Below are positions 1 through 6,503 of a stretch of DNA of 16,128 bases, piece by piece. The stretch is from Planctomycetaceae bacterium. Lineage in GTDB: Bacteria; Planctomycetota; Planctomycetia; Pirellulales; Pirellulaceae. The notes below the pieces were generated by a model. The model was not told where the DNA came from and made no database searches. It worked only from the letters and a program-made list of their open reading frames with translations. The number at the start of each line of letters is the position of its first letter. The stretch's first letter is position 1. Position numbers and translations under genes: made by a program. The stretch covers positions 1 through 16,128 of the forward strand of contig REEF01000411.1 in assembly GCA_007695205.1 (NCBI GenBank), read 5' to 3'.

Positions 1-1
1 T

Positions 2-154
2 TGGTCGGTTCGCCAGCGAGACAAACGAGCTGGGCGAACGGCGCAGAGCCAATGGGCGCCGCCACGCGTCGATTGGTCCAGTATCACGGATGCGATCTCC
101 GACAGCCAGAGCGATTCGACCGGTGGCAATAGTTGGGCCGACAGCGCCCGCTGA
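2..154 (+). CDS. possible C-terminal tail of a rightward gene (partial)
   Basis: Frame 2 is open from the window edge to a TGA at 152-154, giving 50 residues ending in a polar Ser/Asp/Gly-rich tail (DSTGGNSWADSAR). Support comes from context: a strong rho-independent terminator on the same strand begins about 20 nt after the stop. Frame 3 is also open over this stretch, so the frame choice is not secure, and 50 residues can stay open by chance in GC-rich DNA. No domain is recognisable. Confidence 0.35.
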   Translation, partial: WSVRQRDKRAGRTAQSQWAPPRVDWSSITDAISDSQSDSTGGNSWADSAR

Positions 155-174
155 GCGGTTTGATGGTGCCCGCC

Positions 175-207
175 GTAGGACGGATTGGCAATCCGTCCTA
201 CTTTTTT
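175..207 (+). terminator. rho-independent terminator hairpin with T-run
   Basis: A perfect 12-bp inverted repeat (GTAGGACGGATT, 175-186, pairing with 190-201) with a 3-nt GGC loop is followed directly by six T residues (202-207). This is a textbook intrinsic terminator for rightward transcription, presumably of the gene ending at 154. It lies 5 nt beyond the ung stop codon. Read leftward, the hairpin has no T-run after it, so it may stop ung transcripts only weakly. The palindrome could also be a copy of a dispersed element. Confidence 0.8.
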
Positions 208-212
208 GAGGT

Positions 213-905
213 TTATTCGACGGAGGCAGCATCTGGGGCCAACCGCCAATCGATGGGCGGTTGGCCCCGCTGTTGCAATGCCCGGTTGGTCGACGAAAAT
301 GGCTGGCTGCCGAAGAACCCGCGGCGAGCGGATAACGGGGACGGGTGAGCGGCCTGGACGATCGCATGGCGTTCGGTATCGATCAAGGCGGCTTTCTTCC
401 GAGCTGGCCCGCCCCAAAGCATGAAGACAACGGGCTTGGGTGCCCCGTTAACAGCGCGGATCACGGCATCCGTGAATCGCTCCCAACCTTGCCTGCGATG
501 CGAATGCGGCTGGTGAGCACGTACGGTGAGCACCGTGTTCAACAACAAAACGCCTTGCCTTGCCCATGCCGTCAGGCACCCGTGTTCGGGAATGCTGCAG
601 CCAATATCGTCTTGAAGCTCCCGAAAGATATTCGCCAGCGATGGCGGAAGCCGTACGCCCGGCCGGACCGAGAAGCACAGTCCATGGGCTTGGCCTTGGT
701 CATGGTAGGGATCCTGCCCCAACAGCACGACCCGCACCCGTTCGAAAGGTGTCAACTCCAAGGCCCGAAATTTGTCCTCGGCCGACGGGAAAACCTCGTA
801 TTGCTGGCGTTCGCCGTCGACGAACCGCCGGAGTTGCGCGAAATAGGGCTGGCGAACCTCACCGTCCAATACTCGCGACCACGACTCAGGCAGCTCCCAG
901 GTCAT
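213..905 (-). CDS. ung: uracil-DNA glycosylase (family 1, UNG)
   Basis: This cytoplasmic base-excision-repair enzyme removes uracil from DNA. The 230-residue length is normal for family 1. Visible motifs are the water-activating loop GQDPYH at residues 63-68 (catalytic Asp65), the uracil-pocket stretch LLNTVLTV at 121-128, and the minor-groove loop HPSPLS at 187-192 (His187, intercalating Leu191) followed by RRGFFGS. The ATG at 905 is chosen because AAAGGTGG stands about 5 nt before it; a GTG at 914 would add three residues. The gene starts 11 nt after the stop of the Tat gene at 917 and is probably co-transcribed with the two Tat genes. A 13-bp perfect palindrome lies inside the last codons (235-268). 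Confidence 0.97.
   Translation of the reverse strand: MTWELPESWSRVLDGEVRQPYFAQLRRFVDGERQQYEVFPSAEDKFRALELTPFERVRVVLLGQDPYHDQGQAHGLCFSVRPGVRLPPSLANIFRELQDDIGCSIPEHGCLTAWARQGVLLLNTVLTVRAHQPHSHRRQGWERFTDAVIRAVNGAPKPVVFMLWGGPARKKAALIDTERHAIVQAAHPSPLSARRGFFGSQPFSSTNRALQQRGQPPIDWRLAPDAASVE
235..268. repeat. 13-bp perfect inverted repeat inside the 3' end of ung
   Basis: GGGGCCAACCGCC (235-247) pairs perfectly with 256-268 across an 8-nt loop. It falls in codons for the PPIDWRLAPDA region of Ung, about 20 nt before the stop. The residues resemble the normal Ung C-terminus, so the palindrome has been built on genuine coding sequence. It could form a very stable GC-rich hairpin in the leftward mRNA, without a following T-run. 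Confidence 0.75.
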
Positions 906-916
906 CCCCACCACCT

Positions 917-1225
917 TTACACAGAATCGGTGGAAGGCTCTTTCTGCGGTTCACTCGGCGGCGGCTCGAATTTCGGGGCGGTGGCCACATCGTAATCATC
1001 CTCTTCCTCCGACGTCGCGGGCGACGACTTGGTGTAAGACGACGAGGAAGGTCGCGATGAGTAAAGGTCGGACATGTCCATTTGCGACTGGATGTCCGAT
1101 AGACTTCGGCGAAATTCGGCGTAATGCTTGCCCCACGTCCGGGCCACTTCCGGCAGACGTTTTCCAAACAGGAGAATGGCGACGATGCCGATGATCACCA
1201 GTTCCTGCATTCCCAAACCAAACAT
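917..1225 (-). CDS. Tat translocase subunit, TatA/TatB-like (second gene)
   Basis: This is a membrane component of the twin-arginine pathway, which exports folded proteins. The 102-residue protein has a short N-terminus, one membrane helix (about residues 8-20), the family hinge FG (20-21) with KRLPEVAR, and an amphipathic helix to about residue 50. A Ser-rich, acidic and Pro-rich tail follows, and the amphipathic part looks somewhat more like TatB than TatA. The ATG at 1225 is preferred because GGGGGA precedes it and the family N-terminus begins there; an upstream in-frame ATG at 1264 would add 13 unlikely residues. It follows tatA by 35 nt and is followed by ung. No tatC lies in the window. 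Confidence 0.9.
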   Translation of the reverse strand: MFGLGMQELVIIGIVAILLFGKRLPEVARTWGKHYAEFRRSLSDIQSQMDMSDLYSSRPSSSSYTKSSPATSEEEDDYDVATAPKFEPPPSEPQKEPSTDSV

Positions 1226-1260
1226 GAAGGTCCCCCAGCGATCCAAATCGAAACGATCTT

Positions 1261-1473
1261 TCACTCCGACTTGTCGTCTTTCAACGAACGCGTCGCATCG
1301 TCCAACTCCTCGTCCATCCCTTGGACACCCTTTTTGAACTCGCGAGCACTAGCTCCCAGGTTTTTCATTAAACTGGGTAGCTGCCTTCCTCCAAAAAGAA
1401 GCAGGAAGATCGCCAAAATGATCAGCATCTCCATCGGACCTGGGGTCACCCAAGCAAACATCAGACTGTTCAT
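1261..1473 (-). CDS. tatA: Tat translocase subunit TatA
   Basis: This is a pore-forming subunit of the twin-arginine translocase in the cytoplasmic membrane. The 70-residue protein has one membrane helix (about 14-27), the hinge FGGRQLP (27-33) and the amphipathic stretch MKNLGASAREFKKGV (36-50), which strongly resembles TatA. A charged DDKSE tail ends it. The start at 1473 is chosen because the family begins at this point; the open frame continues upstream to 1770, but those residues are not Tat-like. It heads the tatA - tatA/B - ung group, about 135 nt downstream of a near-consensus promoter. Confidence 0.92.
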   Translation of the reverse strand: MNSLMFAWVTPGPMEMLIILAIFLLLFGGRQLPSLMKNLGASAREFKKGVQGMDEELDDATRSLKDDKSE

Positions 1474-1781
1474 CGATACGCTCTCGCACTTATGGTGGGA
1501 AAAAGTTGACCATGCGAACAAGCGGCGAAAGCGAGCCAATCGCCCGGAAGGGCATGGCCAGAACCGGCTTGTGCGATCCTGCAGCAAGCGCAGGACGCTC
1601 ATCGCGACTGTGTATTCTACTGGAAGATTGCCGGCTGTCAAATGGTTGTTTGGTCTGATCGAGCGGCAAACCAAATGTACGGGGTTCAGCATCTTGCGTT
1701 TCGCGGCTTCGCAGTTGACAATCCTCCGCATGTAAACCGCAAAGAACGATCGAGCCCTTTCACTGGACAATCACCCTGCCG
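1474..1781. other. 308-nt divergent intergenic region
   Basis: This region lies between leftward tatA and the rightward CPBP protease gene. It holds the leftward promoter at 1641-1614. It also has a small hairpin (TCCTGC 1577-1582 with GCAGGA 1590-1595, 7-nt loop) that would lie in the tatA leader. A rightward TTGACA occurs at 1715-1720, but no good -10 follows at 16-18 bp, so no promoter for the protease gene is called. Confidence 0.5.
1614..1641 (-). promoter_or_regulatory. sigma70-type promoter for tatA - tatA/B - ung
   Basis: On the minus strand a perfect TTGACA (1641-1636) and TAGAAT (1619-1614) are separated by 16 bp. Transcription would start near 1607, leaving a leader of about 135 nt before tatA. 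Confidence 0.6.
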
Positions 1782-2420
1782 ATGACGACTTCTGGCCAAA
1801 TTCGGGCACCCGTGGCGATCGCGTTCGAGACCGGACTGGTCGCCTTAGCCGCCATATTGGGTTGGTTACTCGGCCGTTGGCCTCTTCCGGGTGTTTCTTT
1901 GGAGGCCGACCGGTGGTTCGAGCACTTGGTGGCCGTCGGCTGGGGTGTGTTGGCGGCCATCCCGTTGATATTGATCATTTTTTTGCTCGATCGCTTTCCG
2001 TTTGGCCCATGGCGATCGTTGCAACGAACGGTCGACCAGCACCTGTTACCGATGATTCGACATTGGACGGTGCTGGATATGGTGTTGATCTCGCTGGCGG
2101 CCGGGTTGGGCGAAGAGATGTTATTTCGCGGTTTGCTGCAAGCGGGCCTTATCGACTGGCTGCCAGGCACTCGGGGCGTCGTTGTCGGGCTGGTCGCAGC
2201 CTCGGTGGTGTTCGGGCTGTGCCATTGGGTCTCCCATGCCTATGCAGTGTTGGCCGGCGTGATGGGCCTGTATCTGGGCGTCGTGCTGCTGATCACGGAG
2301 AATCTCCTGGCCCCGATCGTCACACACGCCGTCTACGATTTTGCAGCCCTCATGTATCTGCTTCGGTACCGGCCCCTTACGAACCATTCGCCGGACAACC
2401 AGGGTCTGCATCACCGCTGA
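1782..2420 (+). CDS. CPBP family intramembrane glutamic protease (CAAX-type)
   Basis: This 212-residue polytopic membrane protein belongs to the ABI/CPBP (Rce1-like) family of intramembrane proteases. The three family motifs are present in order: EExxxR at residues 111-116, FxxxH with His148 in FGLCHW, and a C-terminal HxxxD with His182 and Asp186, where many members have Asn. Hydrophobic segments lie at about 15-31, 50-69, 98-109, 131-147, 156-172 and 180-194. Substrates are unknown; bacterial members process membrane proteins or confer bacteriocin immunity. The start ATG has no clear Shine-Dalgarno sequence. The stop overlaps the convergent phosphatase gene by 10 nt. Confidence 0.93.
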   Translation: MTTSGQIRAPVAIAFETGLVALAAILGWLLGRWPLPGVSLEADRWFEHLVAVGWGVLAAIPLILIIFLLDRFPFGPWRSLQRTVDQHLLPMIRHWTVLDMVLISLAAGLGEEMLFRGLLQAGLIDWLPGTRGVVVGLVAASVVFGLCHWVSHAYAVLAGVMGLYLGVVLLITENLLAPIVTHAVYDFAALMYLLRYRPLTNHSPDNQGLHHR

Positions 2421-2857
2421 GCCAACCGTTCGATCAGCGTTTCCAAGTACGCCTCGCACAACGCTAACGCCTCGTCGGGCCCCGCACAGTCGATATCGTC
2501 CACATGCCAGTATTCAATGCGTTCGGTCCAGTCGGGGAACTGTTCGGCCATCATGGCGCGATGCTCGGATTCCTTCAAAGCCACGACGAGTCCAGCCGTC
2601 TGCAAGTCGGATTCGGTCAACGGCAGCGGGAATCGAGCATCACCGTTGATGGGGATGCCCAAATCCTTCAATCGCTGGACAGTCATCTCCGAGATCGGCC
2701 CGTAGCCGTCGGCCAGCCAAGTTTGCAGGCCGCGCGAAGCGGCTCGCCAGCGGATCTGCCGGCGCTCTGCCAACACATTGAACAAATGCTCGCAAAACCG
2801 ACTTCGGTAATAGTTGCCTGTGCATACAAAAAGGACGCTGGGGCATTGTTCGGTCAT
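2411..2857 (-). CDS. low-molecular-weight protein tyrosine phosphatase / arsenate-reductase-like
   Basis: This is a cytosolic phosphatase of the LMW-PTP fold. The P-loop CTGNYYRS gives the CX5R signature with nucleophile Cys12 and Arg18, placed as usual just after a hydrophobic strand (VLFV). A C-terminal acidic stretch (HVDDID, about residues 118-123) is where the family keeps its general-acid Asp, although the canonical Asp-Pro is not present. The chosen ATG at 2857 gives 148 residues, the normal size. In-frame starts at 2878 and 2935 exist and none has a convincing ribosome site. The substrate cannot be told: protein phosphotyrosine, arsenate or a sugar-linked role are all possible. No ars gene is nearby. 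Confidence 0.87.
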   Translation of the reverse strand: MTEQCPSVLFVCTGNYYRSRFCEHLFNVLAERRQIRWRAASRGLQTWLADGYGPISEMTVQRLKDLGIPINGDARFPLPLTESDLQTAGLVVALKESEHRAMMAEQFPDWTERIEYWHVDDIDCAGPDEALALCEAYLETLIERLAQR

Positions 2858-3007
2858 CTTCACTGGTCTCGTTGGCATCGAACTCGGGCATCCGATCGAC
2901 TCCCATGGTCGAATGCGATCCTGCGAGGATAGCAAACATCGGCGCGGAGGGGAAACGGGGGATTATCGTTTCGAGTCCTTTTGAGTTAAACTGGCAGTAG
3001 ACGGCGT

Positions 3008-3041
3008 GGGATGCACCACCGAACGGGATGCACCACCGAAC
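3008..3041. repeat. perfect tandem duplication of 17 nt
   Basis: GGGATGCACCACCGAAC occurs twice head to tail (3008-3024 and 3025-3041) in the leader of the aminotransferase gene. The two copies are identical, so this looks like a recent slippage duplication. It puts two out-of-frame ATG triplets upstream of the chosen start. Confidence 0.9.
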
Positions 3042-3105
3042 AAGGGGTGCGACCCGCCGACATCATCCGTCCAGAAACAAGTCGAGAAGCACGGGAGAAC
3101 CGGAG

Positions 3106-4461
3106 ATGAGCGATTCATGGTCACGACGCGGTTTCATGCAGGCTGCTGCGGCGGGTTCCGCTTTCTGGAGTTTGCAAGGATCGACAACAGCCTCGGGCGC
3201 CGCAGCCTATGTTTCCGACAAGCCGGCCATCTTGGGCGGCCGACCGTCGTGCACGGGTACCTGGCCAACGTGGCCCGAGTGGCGCGAGGCGTGGGAACCT
3301 GAGATTCTGAAGGTTTTGCGCAGTGGTCGGTGGTACCGTGGGGATGATACGGGGCATATCGCCCAGTTCGAAACGGCCTGGGCCAATTTGTTGGGCGCTC
3401 GCCGCTGCCTGGCGACCGCCAGCGGCACGACGGCCTTGATCACCAGCCTGTACGTCGTCGGGGTCGACGCGGGCGACGAGGTCATTGTATCGCCCTATAC
3501 ATTCAATGCGACATATAATGCGATTCTGATCAACAAGGCGTTGCCCGTCTTTGCCGATACCGACCCAACCACGTGGAACATCGATCCGGCGACGATCGAG
3601 AGTCGCATTACCGATCGGACGCGAGCGATTCTGCCCGTGCATATCTACGGTTTGCCCTGCGACATGGATCCGATCAACGCCATCGCCAAGAAGCATGATC
3701 TGGCCGTCGTCGAAGATGCCTGCCAAGCCTGGTTGGCTGACTACCACGGCAAGAAGTGCGGGACGCTGGCCGATCTGGGATGCTTCAGTTTCCAGAACTC
3801 CAAACACATCCCCTCGGGCGAAGGCGGCGCGGTGACTGGCAACCGCGACGATCTGGTCGACCGCTGCCATGCATTCCACAACTGTGGCCGAGCCACCGGG
3901 ACGTTTCAAGGGCGTGGTTGCTTTACTCGCGGTAGTAATTTCCGCATCCAGCACTTCCAGGCTGCAATGCTGTTGCAACAGATCGAAAAACTGGTCCGGG
4001 AAACCCAGGTCCGGCAGGCCAACGCCGATTATCTGATCGCACAATTGGCCGAGATCCCCGGTATCACCCCGGCGCGAATCCCGGAGAACAGCCGAGCCGC
4101 TTGGCATCTGTTCCCGATGCGTTACGAGTCCGAGTATTTCAACGGATTGTCCCGAGTCGGATTCATGCGGGCGTTGCGAGCCGAGGGGGTTCCCAGCAGC
4201 ACCGTTTATGGCGAACAATACTTCGACGGCATGTTGGACGAGGCCATCGCATCGCGCGGTTACCAGCGGCTGTTCGGCGCAAAACGCCTGAAGGACTATC
4301 GCGACAGTTTCCAGGAACTGACCGGCAACCGCCAGGTCTGTGCCACCACGGTCGCGCTTTCCCAAACGCTACTGCTGGCGGACCGCTCGGCCATGGACCA
4401 GATCGCCCAAGCGGTCCGAAAGATTCATGCCCATAGCGGGGAACTGGCCAAATCAAGCTGA
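3106..4461 (+). CDS. DegT/DnrJ/EryC1/StrS family PLP aminotransferase with Tat signal
   Basis: The product is a 451-residue fold-type I PLP enzyme related to sugar aminotransferases. PLP-site features are SGTTAL (106-111, phosphate contact), VVEDACQA with Asp204 for the pyridine nitrogen, and the Schiff-base Lys233 in FSFQNSKHIPSGEGG. The N-terminus is SRRGFMQAAAAG followed by an Ala-rich hydrophobic stretch, which is a twin-arginine signal (Arg7-Arg8), so the folded holoenzyme is probably exported. The ATG at 3106 is chosen because GGGAG lies 8 nt upstream and the signal begins at once. A longer frame from 3028 would bury the signal behind 26 Arg/His-rich residues. A canonical enzyme would use a nucleotide-sugar substrate; an exported one may act on something else or bind sugar without catalysis. 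Confidence 0.94.
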   Translation: MSDSWSRRGFMQAAAAGSAFWSLQGSTTASGAAAYVSDKPAILGGRPSCTGTWPTWPEWREAWEPEILKVLRSGRWYRGDDTGHIAQFETAWANLLGARRCLATASGTTALITSLYVVGVDAGDEVIVSPYTFNATYNAILINKALPVFADTDPTTWNIDPATIESRITDRTRAILPVHIYGLPCDMDPINAIAKKHDLAVVEDACQAWLADYHGKKCGTLADLGCFSFQNSKHIPSGEGGAVTGNRDDLVDRCHAFHNCGRATGTFQGRGCFTRGSNFRIQHFQAAMLLQQIEKLVRETQVRQANADYLIAQLAEIPGITPARIPENSRAAWHLFPMRYESEYFNGLSRVGFMRALRAEGVPSSTVYGEQYFDGMLDEAIASRGYQRLFGAKRLKDYRDSFQELTGNRQVCATTVALSQTLLLADRSAMDQIAQAVRKIHAHSGELAKSS

Positions 4462-4538
4462 ACTAGCCCCGGGGTGATTCGTAACCCGAAGTGTAAGCGA
4501 GGAAATCCAGGCATATTCCTCAGGGACCGGCAGGGAAC

Positions 4539-4566
4539 TTGCAAACCCCGTGTTCTTGGTTATGAT
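4539..4566 (+). promoter_or_regulatory. sigma70-type promoter for the pup-like/pafA-like pair
   Basis: TTGCAA (4539-4544) and TATGAT (4561-4566) are separated by 16 bp, 69 nt upstream of the small gene at 4636. The leader between them contains a weak hairpin (CCCAA 4579-4583 with TTGGG 4588-4592). Confidence 0.6.
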
Positions 4567-4610
4567 GAAAGCAGGAAACCCAAAAACTTGGGCTGAAAAG
4601 CATTTCATTT

Positions 4611-4628
4611 CAGGAGTTTTCAGGAGTT
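4611..4628 (+). promoter_or_regulatory. duplicated Shine-Dalgarno before the Pup-like gene
   Basis: CAGGAGTT occurs twice, at 4611-4618 and 4621-4628. The second AGGAG stands 9 nt before the ATG at 4636, a good spacing. This is the strongest ribosome site in the window and supports translation of the 53-residue product. Confidence 0.65.
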
Positions 4629-4635
4629 GATCGCC

Positions 4636-4797
4636 ATGGCAGACAAACTGGTTTTGGTCCCAGAAAAAGCGATTCCCGCACCGCGACAACCGCAGACGGT
4701 GCCGATGAGGGAAGCGATTCGGCAGATTCTGGACGATAGCCGGCAAGACCCCGAGGTTTATTTGGAAGAGACCGTCACCCCGCATGGTGGGGAATAG
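4636..4797 (+). CDS. Pup-like small modifier protein ending Gly-Gly-Glu
   Basis: This 53-residue protein has a Pro-rich N-terminal third, then a predicted amphipathic helix (MREAIRQILDDSRQDPEVYLEE, about residues 24-45), and ends His-Gly-Gly-Glu. Actinobacterial Pup is about 64 residues, largely disordered with a helical C-terminal half, and ends Gly-Gly-Gln or Gly-Gly-Glu; only the Glu form can be attached to lysines. This protein would need no deamidation. Overall identity to Pup is low, and the assignment rests on size, the C-terminus and the partner: a PafA/Dop-family gene starts 8 nt after the stop. It has its own promoter and a strong ribosome site. It does not look like the UBact family, which as I recall ends Ser-Gly-Glu/Gln after an Arg-rich stretch. 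Confidence 0.75.
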   Translation: MADKLVLVPEKAIPAPRQPQTVPMREAIRQILDDSRQDPEVYLEETVTPHGGE

Positions 4798-4805
4798 GGG
4801 TTGGC

Positions 4806-6503
4806 TTGAAGGAAATCTTCGATCGATTGGTCGGTCTGGAGACGGAGTATGCGATTCGTTTCCAGTCGGCCTCTTTTTCTGCGCCGCGTCCGGCTAGGTT
4901 TCTACTCTACCGCCAATTGGTCCAGGCGTTGCGTTTGAGGGTGCCGATTGTCCGCGCTGGCCATTTCAAGGAGGGGGTGTTCACCGCCACGGGTGGAGCG
5001 TTTTGGTTTGAGACCGAGCGGATCGCGTCCGACGGTGGTTTGATCGAAGGTGCCACGCCCGAGTGTCGCGGCCCCGGACAGGTCTTGATCTACCAGCGGG
5101 CTCAGGATCGGCTGGTCGCCGAAGCGGCGTCGGCTGCGGATGTCCCGGGCGACTTGGTGTTGATCAAGAATTGCCGAGACAGCCGCGACAACGTCTACGG
5201 GGCTCAGGAAAACTACGAAGCGACCCTCGCGGGGCCGGCCGGACTGCTGATCTGGCGGATAGGAATGGCGATGTTGCTACCGCTGGTGGTCTTCACGTGG
5301 CTCAGCCTGTTGGTGCTGATCATCGGCATGCTGATCTACCTGATGCTGGCAGGGACTGCGTATTTGATGCTCCGTCTGTTGCCGTTGAACCACGAGCGAA
5401 TCGCGTTGGTCTTGTTTGGCCGCGACTTGGTCGAAGGCCGCGAGACGGGCGCGCCGCTGCCCGGCTGGCTGGAAGGGATCGTCATCTGGGCGGCTCGGGT
5501 GGCTGGTGCCCCGCTGGCATTGGCCTTGCTGATCCTGGCTCGGTTGTTTGCGTTCCGACAGATTCGGCGGCAGTCGCTTTCGTTCTTGATTACTCGAACC
5601 GTGCTGGGCGGGGCCGGCATGGTCGATCGTGAGGGGCGATTTCAACTGGCGGACAAGGCGCCCGCGATCAATTGCGTCGTGGGTTTTGGCGGGTACCTTT
5701 GGGATCGACCGATTTTTAACTTCGGGCACTTCTTCAAATCGTTGTCGCTGGAATCGTTGCACGCGCCCACCGACTATGCCACCATGTTCGACTCGCGACA
5801 ACGACTGCAGATCGGGCTGGGCGATTCCAACATGTGTGAAGCGGCCGAGTATTTGCGGGTGGGCACGACCTTGCTGGTCCTGGACGCGATCGAAGCCGGT
5901 TACCTGGTCGACGCGCCCCGGATGCGCGGTCCGATCCGCTGCTTACATCGTCTGTGCCGCGATCCCCAATTGCAGCAGCGCATCACTTTGGTCGACGGAC
6001 GCCGAGGGACAGCGATCGAAGTACAGCGAGTCTACTTGGATGCGTGCACGCGTTTCGTGGCCGAACATCCTCGACCGCCCGAGGAAGCTCGACAGGTACT
6101 GCAGCGATGGCGCGATGCCTTGGATGCTTTGGAGCACGATCCGGACCAGTTGGTGGGCACGCTGGATTGGGTCACCAAGCGATTCCTGCTGGAACGTGCC
6201 GGTCGTCAAGCGGATTGGGCCGTGCAGAAGAAGATTGACATCCGCTATCACGAATTGTCCGACGAAGGCTACTTTTCCGTGCTGGCCCGCACCGGCGTTG
6301 TAGACCGTCTGGTACAGGCTACCGATCTGGAACGCGCCATGCGGACGCCGCCCCCCGATTCGCCCGCCACAACACGCGGCCAATTCATCCGCGAATTCGC
6401 AGGAGCGGACGTGGCGTTATCGGCGAATTGGAGGCGCGTGGTGATCGGTAAGGGCCGATCAGCCAAGGTCGTTCGATTGGCACGTTTCGGCCGTCGCATG
6501 TGA
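4806..6503 (+). CDS. PafA/Dop family Pup ligase-like protein with a membrane insert
   Basis: This 565-residue protein is homologous to Pup ligase PafA and Pup deamidase Dop (glutamine-synthetase-like fold). Family landmarks in order are GLETEYAIRF (10-19, metal-binding Glu), SDGGLIEGATPEC (75-87, probably including the catalytic Asp76), KNCRDSRDNVYGAQENY (121-137), FLITR (260-264), GDSNMCEAAEYLRVGTTLLVLDAIEAG (339-365) and LDWVTKRFLL (453-462). C-terminally, ARTGVVDRLV and a PP..TRGQF stretch match the family tail. Residues about 143-259 are an insert with two adjacent membrane helices (about 147-170 and 170-192) and a further hydrophobic stretch (about 222-250). PafA and Dop are soluble, so this copy is probably membrane-anchored. 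It starts at a TTG with AGGGG 5 nt upstream. Its 3' end overlaps the convergent antiporter gene by 45 nt. Ligase rather than deamidase is inferred from the Glu-ended partner. Confidence 0.92.
   Translation: MKEIFDRLVGLETEYAIRFQSASFSAPRPARFLLYRQLVQALRLRVPIVRAGHFKEGVFTATGGAFWFETERIASDGGLIEGATPECRGPGQVLIYQRAQDRLVAEAASAADVPGDLVLIKNCRDSRDNVYGAQENYEATLAGPAGLLIWRIGMAMLLPLVVFTWLSLLVLIIGMLIYLMLAGTAYLMLRLLPLNHERIALVLFGRDLVEGRETGAPLPGWLEGIVIWAARVAGAPLALALLILARLFAFRQIRRQSLSFLITRTVLGGAGMVDREGRFQLADKAPAINCVVGFGGYLWDRPIFNFGHFFKSLSLESLHAPTDYATMFDSRQRLQIGLGDSNMCEAAEYLRVGTTLLVLDAIEAGYLVDAPRMRGPIRCLHRLCRDPQLQQRITLVDGRRGTAIEVQRVYLDACTRFVAEHPRPPEEARQVLQRWRDALDALEHDPDQLVGTLDWVTKRFLLERAGRQADWAVQKKIDIRYHELSDEGYFSVLARTGVVDRLVQATDLERAMRTPPPDSPATTRGQFIREFAGADVALSANWRRVVIGKGRSAKVVRLARFGRRM
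5244..5582 (+). other. membrane-insert segment within the PafA/Dop-like gene
   Basis: These codons (about residues 147-259) encode the hydrophobic insert between the conserved GAQENY and FLITR motifs. In PafA the two motifs are separated by only a short, mostly polar stretch ending just before the FLVTR-type motif. The insert consists of a helical hairpin of long hydrophobic segments, a charged loop (NHERIALVLFGRDLVEGRETG, 195-214), and a second hydrophobic region ending in an Arg-rich FAFRQIRRQ. Flanking catalytic motifs stay in frame, so this is not a frameshift artefact. Confidence 0.8.

Noticed and set aside
1715..1720. Rightward TTGACA upstream of the CPBP protease
   Set aside because: No acceptable -10 hexamer lies 16-18 bp downstream, so it was not called a promoter.
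1474..1770. N-terminal extension of tatA up to 1770
   Set aside because: The extra 99 residues are unlike any Tat protein, and the strong leftward promoter lies inside this stretch.
3121..4365. 414-residue leftward frame opposite the aminotransferase
   Set aside because: It is a shadow of a clear coding gene; it is open because of GC-rich codon use and shows no domain.
4636..4797. UBact-type modifier instead of a Pup-like one
   Set aside because: As recalled, the UBact signature of an Arg-rich segment ending Ser-Gly-Glu/Gln is absent; the Gly-Gly-Glu end and the partner gene fit Pup better.
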